NCBI GenBank assembly: GCA_018340375.1
Contig: JAFFJZ010000004.1
Location: 46,044,001 to 46,108,000 of the forward strand
Source: Gonatopus flavifemur
Lineage: Eukaryota; Arthropoda; Insecta; Hymenoptera; Dryinidae
Length of the DNA: 64,000 nt
Direction: 5' to 3'
The notes under the pieces were generated by a model. The model did not search any database and was not told where the DNA came from. It was given only the letters and a program-made list of their open reading frames with translations. Each line of letters opens with the position of its first letter. Within the stretch, counting starts at the first letter, position 1. Positions 44,621 to 56,684 of this stretch are shown piece after piece. A program made the translations under genes and the position numbers.

Positions 44621-45511
44621 AAGTGTTGGCTAATTGTAATGGAATTGTCTTTCGCTTTGTTCACAATTGGCAAAACCTAATAAGAAATGAAATCAATTGA
44701 ATTCCATTGTATTCTATTCCTTTCAATCATAATCTGTTAATTTTTATAAGCCGGGCAGGTGAAGAATTTATGGAAATAATATACCTCTGACAGGGGATGT
44801 AACTTCTGAACATACATATAATAAACAATAAACATGGATTCACCTCATGACATTCCAGAATGGAATCCCAAGTAGAAATTCATCTTGGGTGTTCGATTAG
44901 GACTAGACCTACGAAGTCTTATCTCAAAATCAGGTCCTGATATGGAATGCAACACACTGTTGTATCAGAGCCCGATATTGGAATCCATGGTAGGGTTTGC
45001 AATATACACCTAACAGGACCAGATCTGGTTAACCTTGATGAGGCGTGGTGAATTATGACCTCACTAGAGCCAGATCTTGTGAGCCAAATGAGATCTGCCC
45101 TATCTCTGACGATTAAACCCGTATCGGGCATTATACTAGCCGGGACGTTTTTCTGCACGGAGAGATCATGAGAATGTATTATCTCAGAAACTTGGATTTC
45201 ACGTATATACCTATATTTTTTCGGAGTAGGCTGAAATAAATAAATGAGATTCTTTGAGCTAATTACATGAACTCAGTTCAAAATTTATACTATATCCCCA
45301 GTTTCCAGACAGCAAAAGCCTACAGTTTTTCATAGCAAAAGGCTTCACAATCTCGAACAACCAATTGTTGAGCATTTGCTGGGTTTGCGTCGCCAAAAAA
45401 ATTTCGCTGAATAACTTTTACTGTCAGGCTCTGGATCTAAGTTCAACCAATTATAGCCAGTTCTATTAATGAAGTCTAAAATGTAACGAAGATCTGAAAA
45501 AAATCTCAGAT
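44621..45511. other. Spacer, no gene recognised
   Basis: Contains AGATCT/AGATCTG words also seen near 47350-47450. No frame of interest. Confidence 0.4.
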
Positions 45512-45716
45512 ACTCAAGGGGATACGTGCGGCTGGGCTTTTCTGAATTTTTTCGAGATAAAGTACGTGAAAATGCGTGCATCGATTCGAAATATCTCTCC
45601 GTACAGCATTTCTTGAGATGCTAAAGAAATGCTGTACAGAGAGATATTTTGAATCGATGCACGCATTTTCACGTACTTTGTCTCGAAAGAATTGAACTGC
45701 TCGTATCCCCTCAATA
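45512..45716. repeat. Near-perfect palindrome with GTACAGCAT core, about 205 bp
   Basis: AAAGTACGTGAAAATGCGTG is mirrored by CACGCATTTTCACGTACTTT. The core is TCTCCGTACAGCATTTCTT against AAGAAATGCTGTACAGAGA. It is the best-preserved member of a family including 36420-36615, 38258-38406 and sequence near 38555-38640. Confidence 0.88.
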
Positions 45717-46369
45717 CTGACCGGTTGATTTTGGATTGAAACATGGTTTGAGTTTTTGATTTGTTTTTTTGAGTTGTTGCGATTTCAACGTACAATGTCC
45801 AAGTGGGTGAAAGGTTGGCGAATTCTGATTGCGTATATTTATAACAACCTTTCCGTTGTATTATTTCAATATTGAAAATTTCTTGCTTTCTCCAATCATA
45901 AATCAATCATACAATGAAACCTGTCAATAGTGCCGAATGTTCACATTCACATTCACGACCGATTATTCGATCCGATAGTTCAATTAAAGACCACGACTAA
46001 CTGATTTTTGTAACGTCAATTCCCTTAAATCAAATTGGAATCCCCCTTCGTACAGCTTGTGTACAGCATGTCTAGATATCCATGGGGAATACACTTTTTT
46101 TCGGTATGAATGTGTTTTCACAATGATTGAAGGCCCTGCAAAAAATGTCAGGCGAATCCTAATGAGAACCAGACGATTCTGGGACAAGAATGGGACAGAC
46201 CAGGCATCGCTGGACAACTTTCTGCCTGGTTGTTGTCTCAAAATCTGCTGACTTTGATTTGAACTTGTCTGGGATTTCCTACAGGGTGATAATGTTGGAA
46301 TGATTTCGGTATTTTTATGTTGACATGCAATGGTTTGAATGAATAATTTTGATATTTTTGAATTTTCAG

Positions 46370-49300
46370 TTACAAAACTCGTTTGAAAGCTGCTAAGAAA
46401 TTTCTCAAGTAAGATACTTGCAATTATGCAATGAAAAACTTCAATCCTGCACAAAACATATTTTTCAATTTACAAATAAAAAATTGTACGGTGGAGAATG
46501 GAGGCAGGAGATTCACTGTGCAAGAAAAAGTAATGGCTGTGGCTTTATATAAACAGTCCCCGAAAGCGTATCAATATTTATCGAAATCATTCGTTCTTCC
46601 CTCCGGAGCGACTTTGAGAGGAGTCTTAAAACAAATACCTTTGGATACTGGTCTTCATCCTGAAATAGTAGATCGTTTGAAATCTTCGGCTCAACAAATA
46701 ACAAACGAACAAGATAAATTGTGTTCACTCATATGGGATGGAGTTCATTCGCAACCGCACTTAGATTACGATACAAATATAGATAGGATTATCGGATTTG
46801 AGGATTGGGGAGACGAATTGAAACCAAATTTTGCTGACGATGGTTTAGTATTTATGTTGAGAGGTATCAAGGCACCATGGAAAATTCCTGTATACTACGG
46901 GTTTAGTGAAGCTGCAACCAAAGCAACTACTTTGGTCCGGCTGATAAAGAATATTATTAGAACCATCAACAACACAGGATTCACTACTGTATGTGATCAG
47001 GCCTCAACTAATGTTAAAACAATAAAATGTTTAATATCCGAGAGTCATAAAAGACTTCTTACGGAAGGAGTACAGGATGCTTCTTTACATAAATATCATC
47101 CTTGATAAAAGAAATGATAAAAATCGATTAAAAAAGTAAAAAAAGTACCACGGAGAACAACTCACAGTTTGTTTCTATGTAGTTTTTGATCGTTTCAATC
47201 GGTTTCTATCGTTTGCTTTTGACAAGGATATGTTGAGCTCACATTTATTCATTCGTTAATATTAAAAGAGAGAAATTCAAACTTTCAGAGCAAACGCGAA
47301 TCATCAAATGTATTCATATGTGAGGAGATGGACAGAATCAAATCAAATCCGTTCAGATCATAGGAGATCTACATATAGTTAGATCTATAGATCTTGGTAT
47401 ATCCAAATACCAGACCAGACCAGATCTGGTTAGATCTTCGTAAATTTTGTTAGATCTGAGTTCAATATTACATTCAATCTTCAGAAGCAATTGGCTGTTC
47501 AGTTATATCAAATTTTGTCATATTCGTCTTTATATGATTCTGAATACGAATATTACTGAAGGAAAGGCACTTAGCTGCAGCAACTGAAATTGAGTTGTCA
47601 CAGCTAAATTTTAGCTAGCGTGAATAAAAGGCTAGTTGTCTGAAATATGAACAAACCAGTTTATTCAACGGAAATAAAGAATTTAGCATCCACAAATAAA
47701 ATGTATTTGGTTCAACTAAATGTTTATTTGGAGTGACGACATTCCCTAGCTATTTGATATGCAATTAAACTCTTCTTCCCAATGATGAATGTTGATCAAT
47801 ACAAGCAAAAATTGCGGTTTCTTAAATTTTGTGTCTGAATCTGACCAAAAATCAGATTTACACAGATCTAATCATTTTTTCCCAAGTGGGATCACATTGA
47901 GGATACTTATCTTCGATATTTAGGAATCATTCAAACAGGAACGACTTTCAATGTAGACGGAAAGGATATTATTCCCGTTTCTGATTCACCCCATAACATA
48001 AAAACATGGAGGAATAGTCTCTTAACTAAGGATTTGGGATTTGAAGTGCAATTGAACAAACCAAAATCTGAGCGTGAATTCGCATGTTGGGATCTTATTC
48101 ACCTTGCATACATCATGGATATCAACGACTTGGATTTCAACCGAAGATCGCCAAAGATCACTGCGTGTCATGTAGAAAAGGAGGAAATTCCCAAAATGCG
48201 AGTTAAACACACAGCCCAAATTCTCAGTGGGAGTATGAGTTTGTTCATTGGCAGTGAAGCAAACGATCAAGGTAAACGAATTGATCCGCGAAATCATTTT
48301 TGTAAACAGCTATTCTACTGATTTATGTATAATCTTCTTATTTTTCAAATTCATAATATCCCTGGTTGAAAGAATCCATTAAGTCTGACAAAGAGCATTC
48401 CATGAGATTTGGTCAGAAGATTGTGCAAGATTCAATCAGATTTGACGAGATTCAGTCAGAATCACATTGGAAAAAATGCATTCATCTGATTAAATCTCAT
48501 TGAAAAAAGTTGAATGGGAATTGATCAGAACATTGCACAAGATTCAATGGGATTTGGCAAGAATCAATTAGAAATAGATTTTTCAATCAGGGATCTGTGT
48601 TGAAATATTGATATATTCCAGTTTGTATTCATCATTAATACTCACTTCTACTTGCATCACTCCAGGGCCTATTATGACGCGGACGGGTTTGATGCAAATG
48701 CCCAGAGAAGGAAGAAATACAGCATACGTATTAAAATTCCTGAATGATGTCTTCGACTCGCTCAACAGTTACTCAACTGACAAACCTTCAGAGACTGCTC
48801 CTTGGCGCAAAGCAGTTACCAAGACGAGTGGTCATATACCGTATTGGATCCACGCCAGATCAGAATTGTCCAGGATGAGATTCGTTGAAAAAGATAATTT
48901 AATGCCCACTAAGAAAGTCCCTACAATTGATAATCTCATATTCACCCTCAACAATTTTGAGATTCTTGCTACACAACTTCAGAAAGCTGGCGTAAAGAAG
49001 TTTGGTCCACGTGCAGTGAATCAGGACCCTTTGGAGAACTTCTTTGGACAAATGAGGAGCCACGGAATAAGGAATACCATTCCATCTTGTTGGCGATTTG
49101 CGTGTGCATATAAAAGTTTGTTGATGAATAATTTGACTCCATCACATGCCCCTCACGCAAATTGCCAGGAAGATGAAGGGCATTTCCTTTCAAATCTCAT
49201 AGATATGATTGAGAACAAATCAGACTCACCCGTCACTCCAAAAGTTGTTGAAGTATTTCCAGATGCTCTGACAGAAGAATCAGATGCTATGGATCTGGAA

Positions 49301-49777
49301 TATGCCACTGATGAGCATATCACTCACAGTAGTTATGGCTCAAATTGTCTGTTGAACAAAATTAGATCTTCTAGTAAAGAGATTAGACATTGTGAAGAAT
49401 GTAAGATTGCCATGGTTGAACGGGACATTCATGGGCAGATGTTCTGTCGACAAGCATTTAATAAATCCCATTACCATCTTTCTCGTTCAATTTTATCTAA
49501 ATGTCACAAGTCACATATTTTAAAAACTTTGTCTGGTGAATTGAACGAACAATTGGATTTCAATTGGTTGAAATGTAAAGAGCATCTGGAGTTGTTCATT
49601 CAATTGTATATAAAACACAACGTTTTGATGTTCATTTCACATTGGACTAATATTGTGAATGACATATTAGGTCAAAAAGTGACTGATATTCAGTCAAATG
49701 TTATTTTTAAGAAAGCAGTGGAGGAGGCTAATGAGAGGAAGAAGAAGGTGAACGGAGAACGTATGTCCATTAATTAG
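46370..49777 (+). pseudogene. P-element-type transposase gene (three exons), nearly complete catalytic part
   Basis: The first exon follows a TTTTCAG acceptor at 46369. It reads KTRLKAAKKFLK, hits TAA at 46410-46412, then continues in frame with RRFTVQEKVMAVALYKQSP, LIWDGVHSQPHLDYD and TVCDQASTN. The second exon (47924-48271) has PHNIKTWRNSLLTKDL and KMRVKHTAQILSG and ends at a GGTAAAC donor. The third starts after CTCCAG at 48666 and includes NQDPLENFFGQMRS. The three acidic residues of P-type transposases (Asp in IWDG, Asp in VCDQ, Glu in PLENFFG) are all present. The N-terminal THAP DNA-binding domain is not found upstream. Apart from the early stop, which may be real or sidestepped by splicing, the exons are open. 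No terminal inverted repeats were identified. Confidence 0.85.
47106..47923. other. Intron or insertion between P-type exons
   Basis: AT-rich, with AGATCT-containing repeats around 47350-47460. It ends in the acceptor CGATATTTAG. Confidence 0.5.
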
Positions 49778-49779
49778 TT

Positions 49780-50488
49780 CATAATGAGATTGATAAACAT
49801 TGAATCTTGTTCGGACAATGTGTATATCAGAATCCAAAGTATTATCTCACACGTGGTTTATAGAATAAATTCAATATTTTAATATAAAATTAGATTCAAT
49901 TCTCCAGTTACGCAATCAGTATGCATCTTGATTGTTCTCCTTGATTGTCTTCTTCTCATCTAGTTTTTCTTGTACAGAAATCAATATCGTTGAAGTGTGA
50001 ATTGGTTATCGACTGATAGAAGTACCAAAACACACATGACTTCATCTTTCCTGGACTATGCGTAACCCACATTTATTATTGCAAAAGTTCCAATTTTGAA
50101 CATTTTTGTCTCTTGCGAACTAGATTTTGTGATATACATTTCAAATTAATCAACTGATTCGCATCCATGATATCAGAATTGAAGACTGATGGTTTATTAT
50201 GAATGTAAATAGTAGATGTATGAGGTTCCACTCTGTTACTGGAGTGATATTAATTGTTACTACAATTTTCAGAGTTTATAAATCGAATTACTGGATCATC
50301 ATATTATTAGATTTTGATCTATTTCGAGCTGGATTTCATAATTGGTTATTTCAATGCATGAATGCAGATTGTACATTCAGAAAGGTTCTGGCGTTACTGG
50401 GGTAATTTTAATTTCTACCATAATTCTCGAATTTGTAACTGGATTATAAGATTATTGAACTGATCTGTGATTGAATGAATGCAAAGAA
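49780..50488. other. Spacer between the P-type gene and the hAT element
   Basis: No gene is recognised. It includes the left target duplication GCAAAGAA (50481-50488) of the hAT element. Confidence 0.5.
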
Positions 50489-50509
50489 CAGTGTTGCCAG
50501 ATATACGGA

Positions 50510-50660
50510 TTTTTCCGTATTATACGGATTTTCTCACTACATTCTACAGATATACGGATATTTATACGGATTTCCAACAAATTACGGATTTCATACGGAT
50601 TTTGAACAAATTACGGATTTTATACGCATTTTTAACAAATTACGGATTTCATACGGACAT
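50510..50660. repeat. TACGGATTT minisatellite in hAT left subterminal region
   Basis: About seven imperfect units of roughly 18-30 bp built on TACGGATTT and AACAAATTACGGATTT. Single inverse copies occur near the right end (56585-56600). They may be transposase-binding subterminal repeats. Confidence 0.8.
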
Positions 50661-50825
50661 TCTGGATCGTAGAACCTACCATTGATGCAATCGTAGTGCC
50701 AGATGGGCATTGCCATTGAGAGAAATAGTACCCCCACTATCGCTCATGTACATACTCTTACTTTCATACAAAATCTATACACACATGTAACTTATATACA
50801 TGGGACGAAAGTAGGGGTACGAATT

Positions 50826-51185
50826 GGAAAATCAGAGTTTTCTGTGAAAGCACTACATTGAGTGTAGGAGGAATCGATTTTTATTATAAAAGTCTTACAC
50901 TCAACGTAGGAGAAATAAATCTCTTCCCGGAAAAGTCCCACACTCAGTGTAGGAATATCACACGAGGTTCTAAATTGCTCACATTCAATGTAGGTAACAA
51001 AGTTCGCTACACTGAGCGTGAATAATTTACAAATTCCTGTAATATTACTACACTGAGTGTCAGATTCTTCCAAAGGAAAATTTATATCTCCTACATTGAG
51101 TTTAAGACTCTTATAATAAAAATTGATCCCTCCTACACTCAATGTAGTGCTTTCACAGGAAACTCTGATTTCCCAATTCATATAT
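50826..51185. repeat. Palindrome containing eight CTACAYTGAGTGTAG dyads
   Basis: The outer arms are inverse copies: AATTGGAAAATCAGAGTTTT against AAACTCTGATTTCCCAATT. Between them are eight short dyads at about 40-45 bp spacing, variants of CTACACTGAGTGTAG (for example near 50863, 50905, 50938, 50978, 51009, 51048, 51090 and 51133). No coding role: the frame 50792-51181 follows from the symmetry. Confidence 0.85.
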
Positions 51186-51316
51186 GGATCAGTTTTTCAT
51201 CAGATATGGGTAATTTACAAAAGATATTTTTTATAGTGTAGTAAAGAAAAATGCCGTCACACAAATAAAAAAAGACAGCGGCAAACAATGAAAAGAGAGA
51301 AACAATATGGTGAGGT

Positions 51317-51489
51317 GGTAGGGGGTCTTTTTGCCGAGAACATTTTTCGCCGAATACACTCTAATTTGACAATCAATAGTCACCTCTAGAAATCACTAGG
51401 AGATTTCGTAGTGATCTCTAGAAATGACTAGCGACTGTCGAATTAAGTTTATCCGGCGAAAAACTTTTTCGGCAAAAAGACCCCCTACC
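51317..51489. mobile_element. 173 bp MITE with 9-bp target duplication (Mutator-type)
   Basis: The ends are GGTAGGGGGTCTTTTTGCCG and the matching inverse CGGCAAAAAGACCCCCTACC. They are flanked by TGGTGAGGT on both sides (51308-51316 and 51490-51498). A 9-bp duplication points to Mutator-like elements. It is inserted in a larger inverted repeat (GAGAGAAACAATATGGTGAG against CTCACCATATTTGCCCTCTC). Confidence 0.85.
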
Positions 51490-51998
51490 TGGTGAGGTGA
51501 GCGTCTCTGTCTTTTAACGCAAGGAACAAAAAAAAGAAAAAGACGCTCACCTCACCATATTTGCCCTCTCTTTCTATTGGGGTGACGCTTCCACTTGTGC
51601 ATTCGGCCATCGCCAGCCCCCTCTAGTATAATATCTCTATGACTTCCCCTCAACGACAATGCCTATCTGGCAGCTCTGGATGCAATTGTGAAATCATGGT
51701 CTATATTGCGTTGATTTCTTTCGAACAAAATGATGTGATTGGTTGGATTTTTCTTGTGAGCCAACTCGCAATTCAATGACTGATTATTCCAACCTGGAAA
51801 TATCAGATCCAATCAGGATCGTCATTAGGTTGGTAGAAGTTCAGCGTATTTGAAATATCCAATGAATGCGCTCAACCGCCATCACCATTTTCATGCATTT
51901 TCAAATGTTTCGTCATTGTTGGTTGAACTGTGTTTATGGGCACTTTGATTTCGCACGTTGAACCGGTTGTTTTCGTTTTTCATTCTTATGTCTGGGAA

Positions 51999-54900
51999 AT
52001 GATGGATATCGATATTTCAGACTCTTCGGAGAGTCAATTATCTGAGGAAAACAAACATCAAAAAGAAAGGGACTCAAATTCTGAATCTCATGAAGAAAGC
52101 AGTAGAAAAAGAGGTAAGTGTATGTGATTTGTTGACGTTTGTTCGTTATGATGAATGTTGGTTACAAACGTTAGCTGGATTCGTTCAGCGTGCTCCAGAA
52201 TGCTACAATTCTTTTAAAGTATTTCGGAGTTACTGTTTTTACTTGTAGAAACCAATTGATTAGAATAGTACGAATTCAAACAACCTAGAATATGTAGAAC
52301 GAACCATTGGGAGAATGTCACGCATATTTTACTATTGTTCATATTTTGTTTTTTTCATTGTTTTAGAACATCAAGAAGCCCATCCTCATTTCAATTCATT
52401 CGTAAAAAACGACAATTAATCAAAAAGTCGAAGAATGAAAGGTGAGTGTACTTTAATAGGTTATGGAATTTTGTTTTCATTATCGATATACATATTTCTC
52501 ATTCTCTGTTCAAGGATATGTGTCATTAGTTCGCTTCATAAGATGAATTCATATAATACAATTGAAAATGTCGATTTCAAAGCAGAAATATTTCTATGCA
52601 TAAACGAAAACAATCAATTGATGTGTACCGCTCACATAACTACCACCACGTCAATAACACACACATGAATCCATGTCCTTGATAATCAAAACTCCTCACT
52701 CAGATCATAGATTAGATGGAAAGAGATGTTGTTTTTATACCTTGTGATGACACACATATAATGATTGTTTCCATCGATGGATGGAAATATTTCTGCTTCA
52801 AAATTGCCTCTCTCGTTCATATTAAATGTCAAACGATGTTTTCTTAAACTATATATTGTTGAAAAAAATTTGTATTCCAGTTCCGAATAGAGTAACTTAT
52901 TCATAATTATAACTTGAAATTTCAGAGCTCTTCAAAAATACTCGACCGATTGGGAAGAAGAATACAAATGGTCCAAAAAGTCGAATGAAGGTATTTTTTT
53001 ACAAAATATAAAACAAATATTGATTAATTAAAATTTCATTATTTAATATTGATATTAAAAAAATTCAATGACAGAATTATGGGAATAGCTCTTGTCCCAG
53101 GTAATTATTTCTTCTTTTGTAAATATTGCCAAGAGCACAGAAAATGTGGCAGAGATGGAAAAACATAATTGAAATCCCACGAAATGTTTCGGAAACATAC
53201 GAAGGCTGCCAAATCTGTGACTGGGGCAAAAAATCTTTTCGAGATGTGCAAACAAAACACTGATGTTGTAACAAGAGCACGAAGGATTGAGGCGCAAGCA
53301 ACACTTTTCATTCTGAAGAAAAACCTCGCGATTTCAGACAGCGATGACCTTATCGAGCTATTGAAAACAATAGATTTAGATAAATCAGTACAACAACAAC
53401 TTGCATGTGGTTGCACAAAATGTACGAGCATTGTGACGAACGTTGCAGGACGCTATACTTTTGGAGAGCTGGTGACAATGCTTCGAACGCGTTATTTTTC
53501 TTTGATCATCGACGAATCCACAGACATTGTGACTTCGAAGCAACTGGTTTTGTGTGTACGTTATGTAACTCTCCGAAGTGATATTCGGGATCAGTTTTTG
53601 GCTGTTTTAAAGATATTAGATTCTCGTATAATTTTTGGTAAATAATCCTGATAGAAACATGATAAACATCAATGTGTTTCAGGTCGAAGATGGAACAAGT
53701 ACAGGTCAACATAAACTGATCAAAAATTTTTTCAACGAGCACAAAATTCCGTACCAAAAACTGATGGTGGGATTCGCAGCAGGCGGTGCCTCCGTGAATT
53801 TTGGAGAACACAATTCTGTGGCAAAATTTTTGAAAGATGGAATTAGGCATCTATTTATTTGCAAATGCATTCGCCATTCACTTCCTCTGGGGGTGTCGCG
53901 TGCGGTGAAAGCCATCCCACAAGAAATTTGAGAATTCTTGTCAAATGTTGACTGCTATCTGAAGGATAGCTCTAAACGACAACAAGTATTGGGAGAAATC
54001 CAAAAAATTCTTGATCTTCCAGAACACAAAGTTCTCCAATACAAAAAAGTTCGATGGCTTTCCCTTCACTCAGCTGTATCGCGTTGTCTCGGACAATATG
54101 ATGGCCTTTTTACCTTCTTTGAAAAAGAGTCCAAACTGAATAATACGGAGGATGACAGTGGAAGAGGGCCGAAAAGCATTTTTGAAAAACTACAAAGTAT
54201 TTGGACAAAATTGTACCTTCTCTTTTTTGATTTCGTCTTGCCCATCATTAACGCCAACAACAAAATGTTCCAATCTGAGGACCCAAAAATTCAACAACTT
54301 CACGGAAAGATGGAAAATTTGTACAAAACGTTGGCAAGAATCTACATGAAGGATGATTACGTTGATCGAATAGACATCGAAGACCTCGACATTTCTCTTG
54401 AAAAGGAAAATGGGATCAATTTGGAACCGTTGCGAAACATAGATTTGGGACCAATAGTCACAAATGAGTTGATGCGATCATCAACAAAAACTTCAGTCCT
54501 AGAAATTGATAGATTCCGTTCGAATTGTCGTAATTTTTTGGTACTTTTTTTGCAACAGCCTCATGAGCGTTTCCCGTTCAAAGACACAAGCGTCCAATTA
54601 ATACGACAGATTGGATTTGTCGATCCTGTAAACTTGAGCACCACTAAAAACATTCATTTCGTAGCCAGTTTCTTCGATTTTGATATGTTTGAGGTTCAAA
54701 AGGAATTCCGAAAACTGAAAGACATTTTTCGAAACAAGTGTGACACAGACATGCATACTTTTTGGAAAAGAGTTCGAGCTGAGGTGTGCGCCGATGGATC
54801 TCTGGAATTTCCCTTACTTTTGAACATCGTGGATCGTGTGCTAGTGCTTTCTCATACATCAGCAAATGTTGAAAGAATTTCTCCAACTATCAATCTGAAC

Positions 54901-55071
54901 AAGGCAAAAATCAGGAACAAAATCGAAAACGAATTATTAACAGGAATTTTACATGGTAAGGAGTTCATTAACAATCAGCCGATTTCCAAGATTGATGTCA
55001 ATCCTCTTCTGCCTTTTATGAACACAGAAATGTACCATGAAAATTCCTCATTTTCCTCATATTTTAGATAA
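51999..55071 (+). pseudogene. hAT transposase with BED zinc finger (ZBED-like), multi-exon, broken
   Basis: Exon 1 (51999-52113) is acidic, MMDIDISDSSESQLSEEN, with a GAGGTAAGTG donor. Further exons are about 52367-52440, 52926-52990 (ALQKYSTDWEEEYKW) and from about 53075. The BED finger reads FFCKYCQEH, then LKSHEMFRKHTK (C2H2). The RNase H core has LIIDESTDI (first Asp), and the C-terminal dimerisation region has SANVERISPTINLNKAKIRNK with the final Glu. Where hAT proteins have an Asp in the FxSDGAS block, this copy reads FAAGGAS, so the second catalytic Asp is absent. There are in-frame stops just before LKSH (about 53166) and at about 53932, and a non-homologous insert or short intron at 53615-53682. 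The exon 1 to exon 2 phase does not fit. It is inactive. Confidence 0.85.
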
Positions 55072-55447
55072 GATAAAATATAATAATCTATTTCCATCAT
55101 GCATCTTCCTTTCTTTCCCGTTCCCTACCCACTGCCTCCTTTTTTACAGCCCACCGATGAGGTTCCTTCTGTTACATGAGCCTCACTTAGACAATTATAA
55201 AATGGATATTACAACTGATACTATATGATAAGGTTATGCCATTGATATTACACATCGTCTGTTTCAGGCACGCAGATTCTATAAAAAACACTGAGGTACA
55301 CATGGACTACTTTCAATCTGTTTTTTCAAAGCGTATTAAGAAATTGAACGTTTACTTTGCAATACTTCATTTTCTTTTCCAAAAATTTAGCAAGCACACA
55401 GTTATATTTTTGAAAATACTTGAATCGAATAGGAAGCTCAAAACTGA

Positions 55448-55692
55448 GTACTTGCATGAGAAAAAAAAGTTGAAACAACTGAGTAAATGGGTGCATGTGC
55501 ACTTGAAATTGAGTAGTTATTTCAATTAATCAGTTCGGTATTTCAACTATCCGTTAGTCGTAATGGCAATTTGCAAATTGTTATTATGACTGAAGGACCA
55601 GTGAGAATAATTGATTGAAATAATTATCTAATTTTTAAGCACATATGCACCCATTTACTTAGTTGTTTTAACTACTTTTTTTCCGTATGTGA
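55448..55692. repeat. Palindrome inside the hAT element, about 245 bp
   Basis: AACTGAGTAAATGGGTGCAT is mirrored by ATGCACCCATTTACTTAGTT. The inner pair is TAGTTATTTCAATTAATCA against TGATTGAAATAATTA. Confidence 0.85.
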
Positions 55693-56676
55693 TTTTCGTA
55701 ATTCCAAGTTTGCACAGTAAACAATTGAATGGAAATATGAAAACAATGTATATATATCTTTATAACAATTCATTATCGAGAAGAATGAATTTCCCAATGT
55801 ATCGATTATCGATCACAATTTATATTTTTCACAAGTCCTTAGTTCAAGGGATGAATTTTGATGAATTAAATGAACCATTGTACAGATGAATGCATGGAGT
55901 GATAGAAATTGTTTTTATCGAATGGATGATTGATCTGTTCGATTATATCCATGTTCTACATCGATGAACAATATTCAATTATTATAATTATAATTATAAT
56001 TATATGCACAGTGCTACTCAAGAAAAGTTTCAACTCCTATCCCCCTCCCCCCTCAAGAAAGAAATAATTATGAAAGAACAAAATCACAGTAGAATTAACT
56101 AATCAAAACAATGTACCTGTTTGTTGATTTTTTCTCCAATTTTCATTCAATTCCATTAATTCAGAAATCATAAATTGGCATGACATTCGGTACAGCGCGG
56201 TTACGCTTGGATTTCCCGCCGGAAAAAACATGAAATTATACCAGTTGAGCTGAAAAACTCATTCTATTTGTGAACAAATTTGATCCCCTCATTCATCATT
56301 CCATCTTTATTTTTCTAGATTCCTCTAAAAATATTAATGGATGAATATCTCATTCAAATATAATTCAGTGTGATGTGAAATACTAGTCATATGTTCTGCG
56401 CTTGCGCATTTAATGCATAGAAGTCATGAAATCGTCTCTCACATTCGTATTCATGTAGTTATTTTTTCCAAATGCGTGGGAATTGTACGATTTACGGACA
56501 AATTCCATCAATATCTGTTATATACCGCGGAAATATATGATATCATCGCGTAAAACGCATAACTACACAATTTCATGCGATGCGGATTTATACGGATTTT
56601 TTGCCTTCCCCCCCCCCCCCTCCCCACCTTCCGGTAAAATTCACGGATGTTTAGAGTTTTTGACCTAGCAACACTG
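55693..56676. other. AT-rich 3' part of the hAT element
   Basis: Contains an ATAATT microsatellite (55977-56003), a C-run at 56610-56620 and single TACGGAT words. No gene. Confidence 0.5.
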
Positions 56677-56684
56677 GCAAAGAA

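Larger units (their letters stand above)
50489..56676 (+). mobile_element. Complete hAT element, 6188 bp, perfect 8-bp target duplication
   Basis: The left end is CAGTGTTGCCAG and the right end is the near inverse CTAGCAACACTG. Both are flanked by GCAAAGAA (50481-50488 and 56677-56684), an exact 8-bp duplication. A CAGTG start with an 8-bp duplication is diagnostic of hAT. Subterminal regions on both sides carry TACGGATTT words. A spliced BED-finger transposase pseudogene is inside, along with a dyad array, a 9-bp-duplication MITE and a palindrome. Confidence 0.93.

Noticed and set aside
50479..50685. Tyr/Phe-rich frames YTDF...
   Set aside because: They are translation of the TACGGATTT minisatellite.
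50826..51185. CRISPR array
   Set aside because: Spacing of about 40 bp looked suggestive, but the units are short imperfect dyads in both orientations inside a eukaryotic palindrome. There are no constant repeats and no cas genes.
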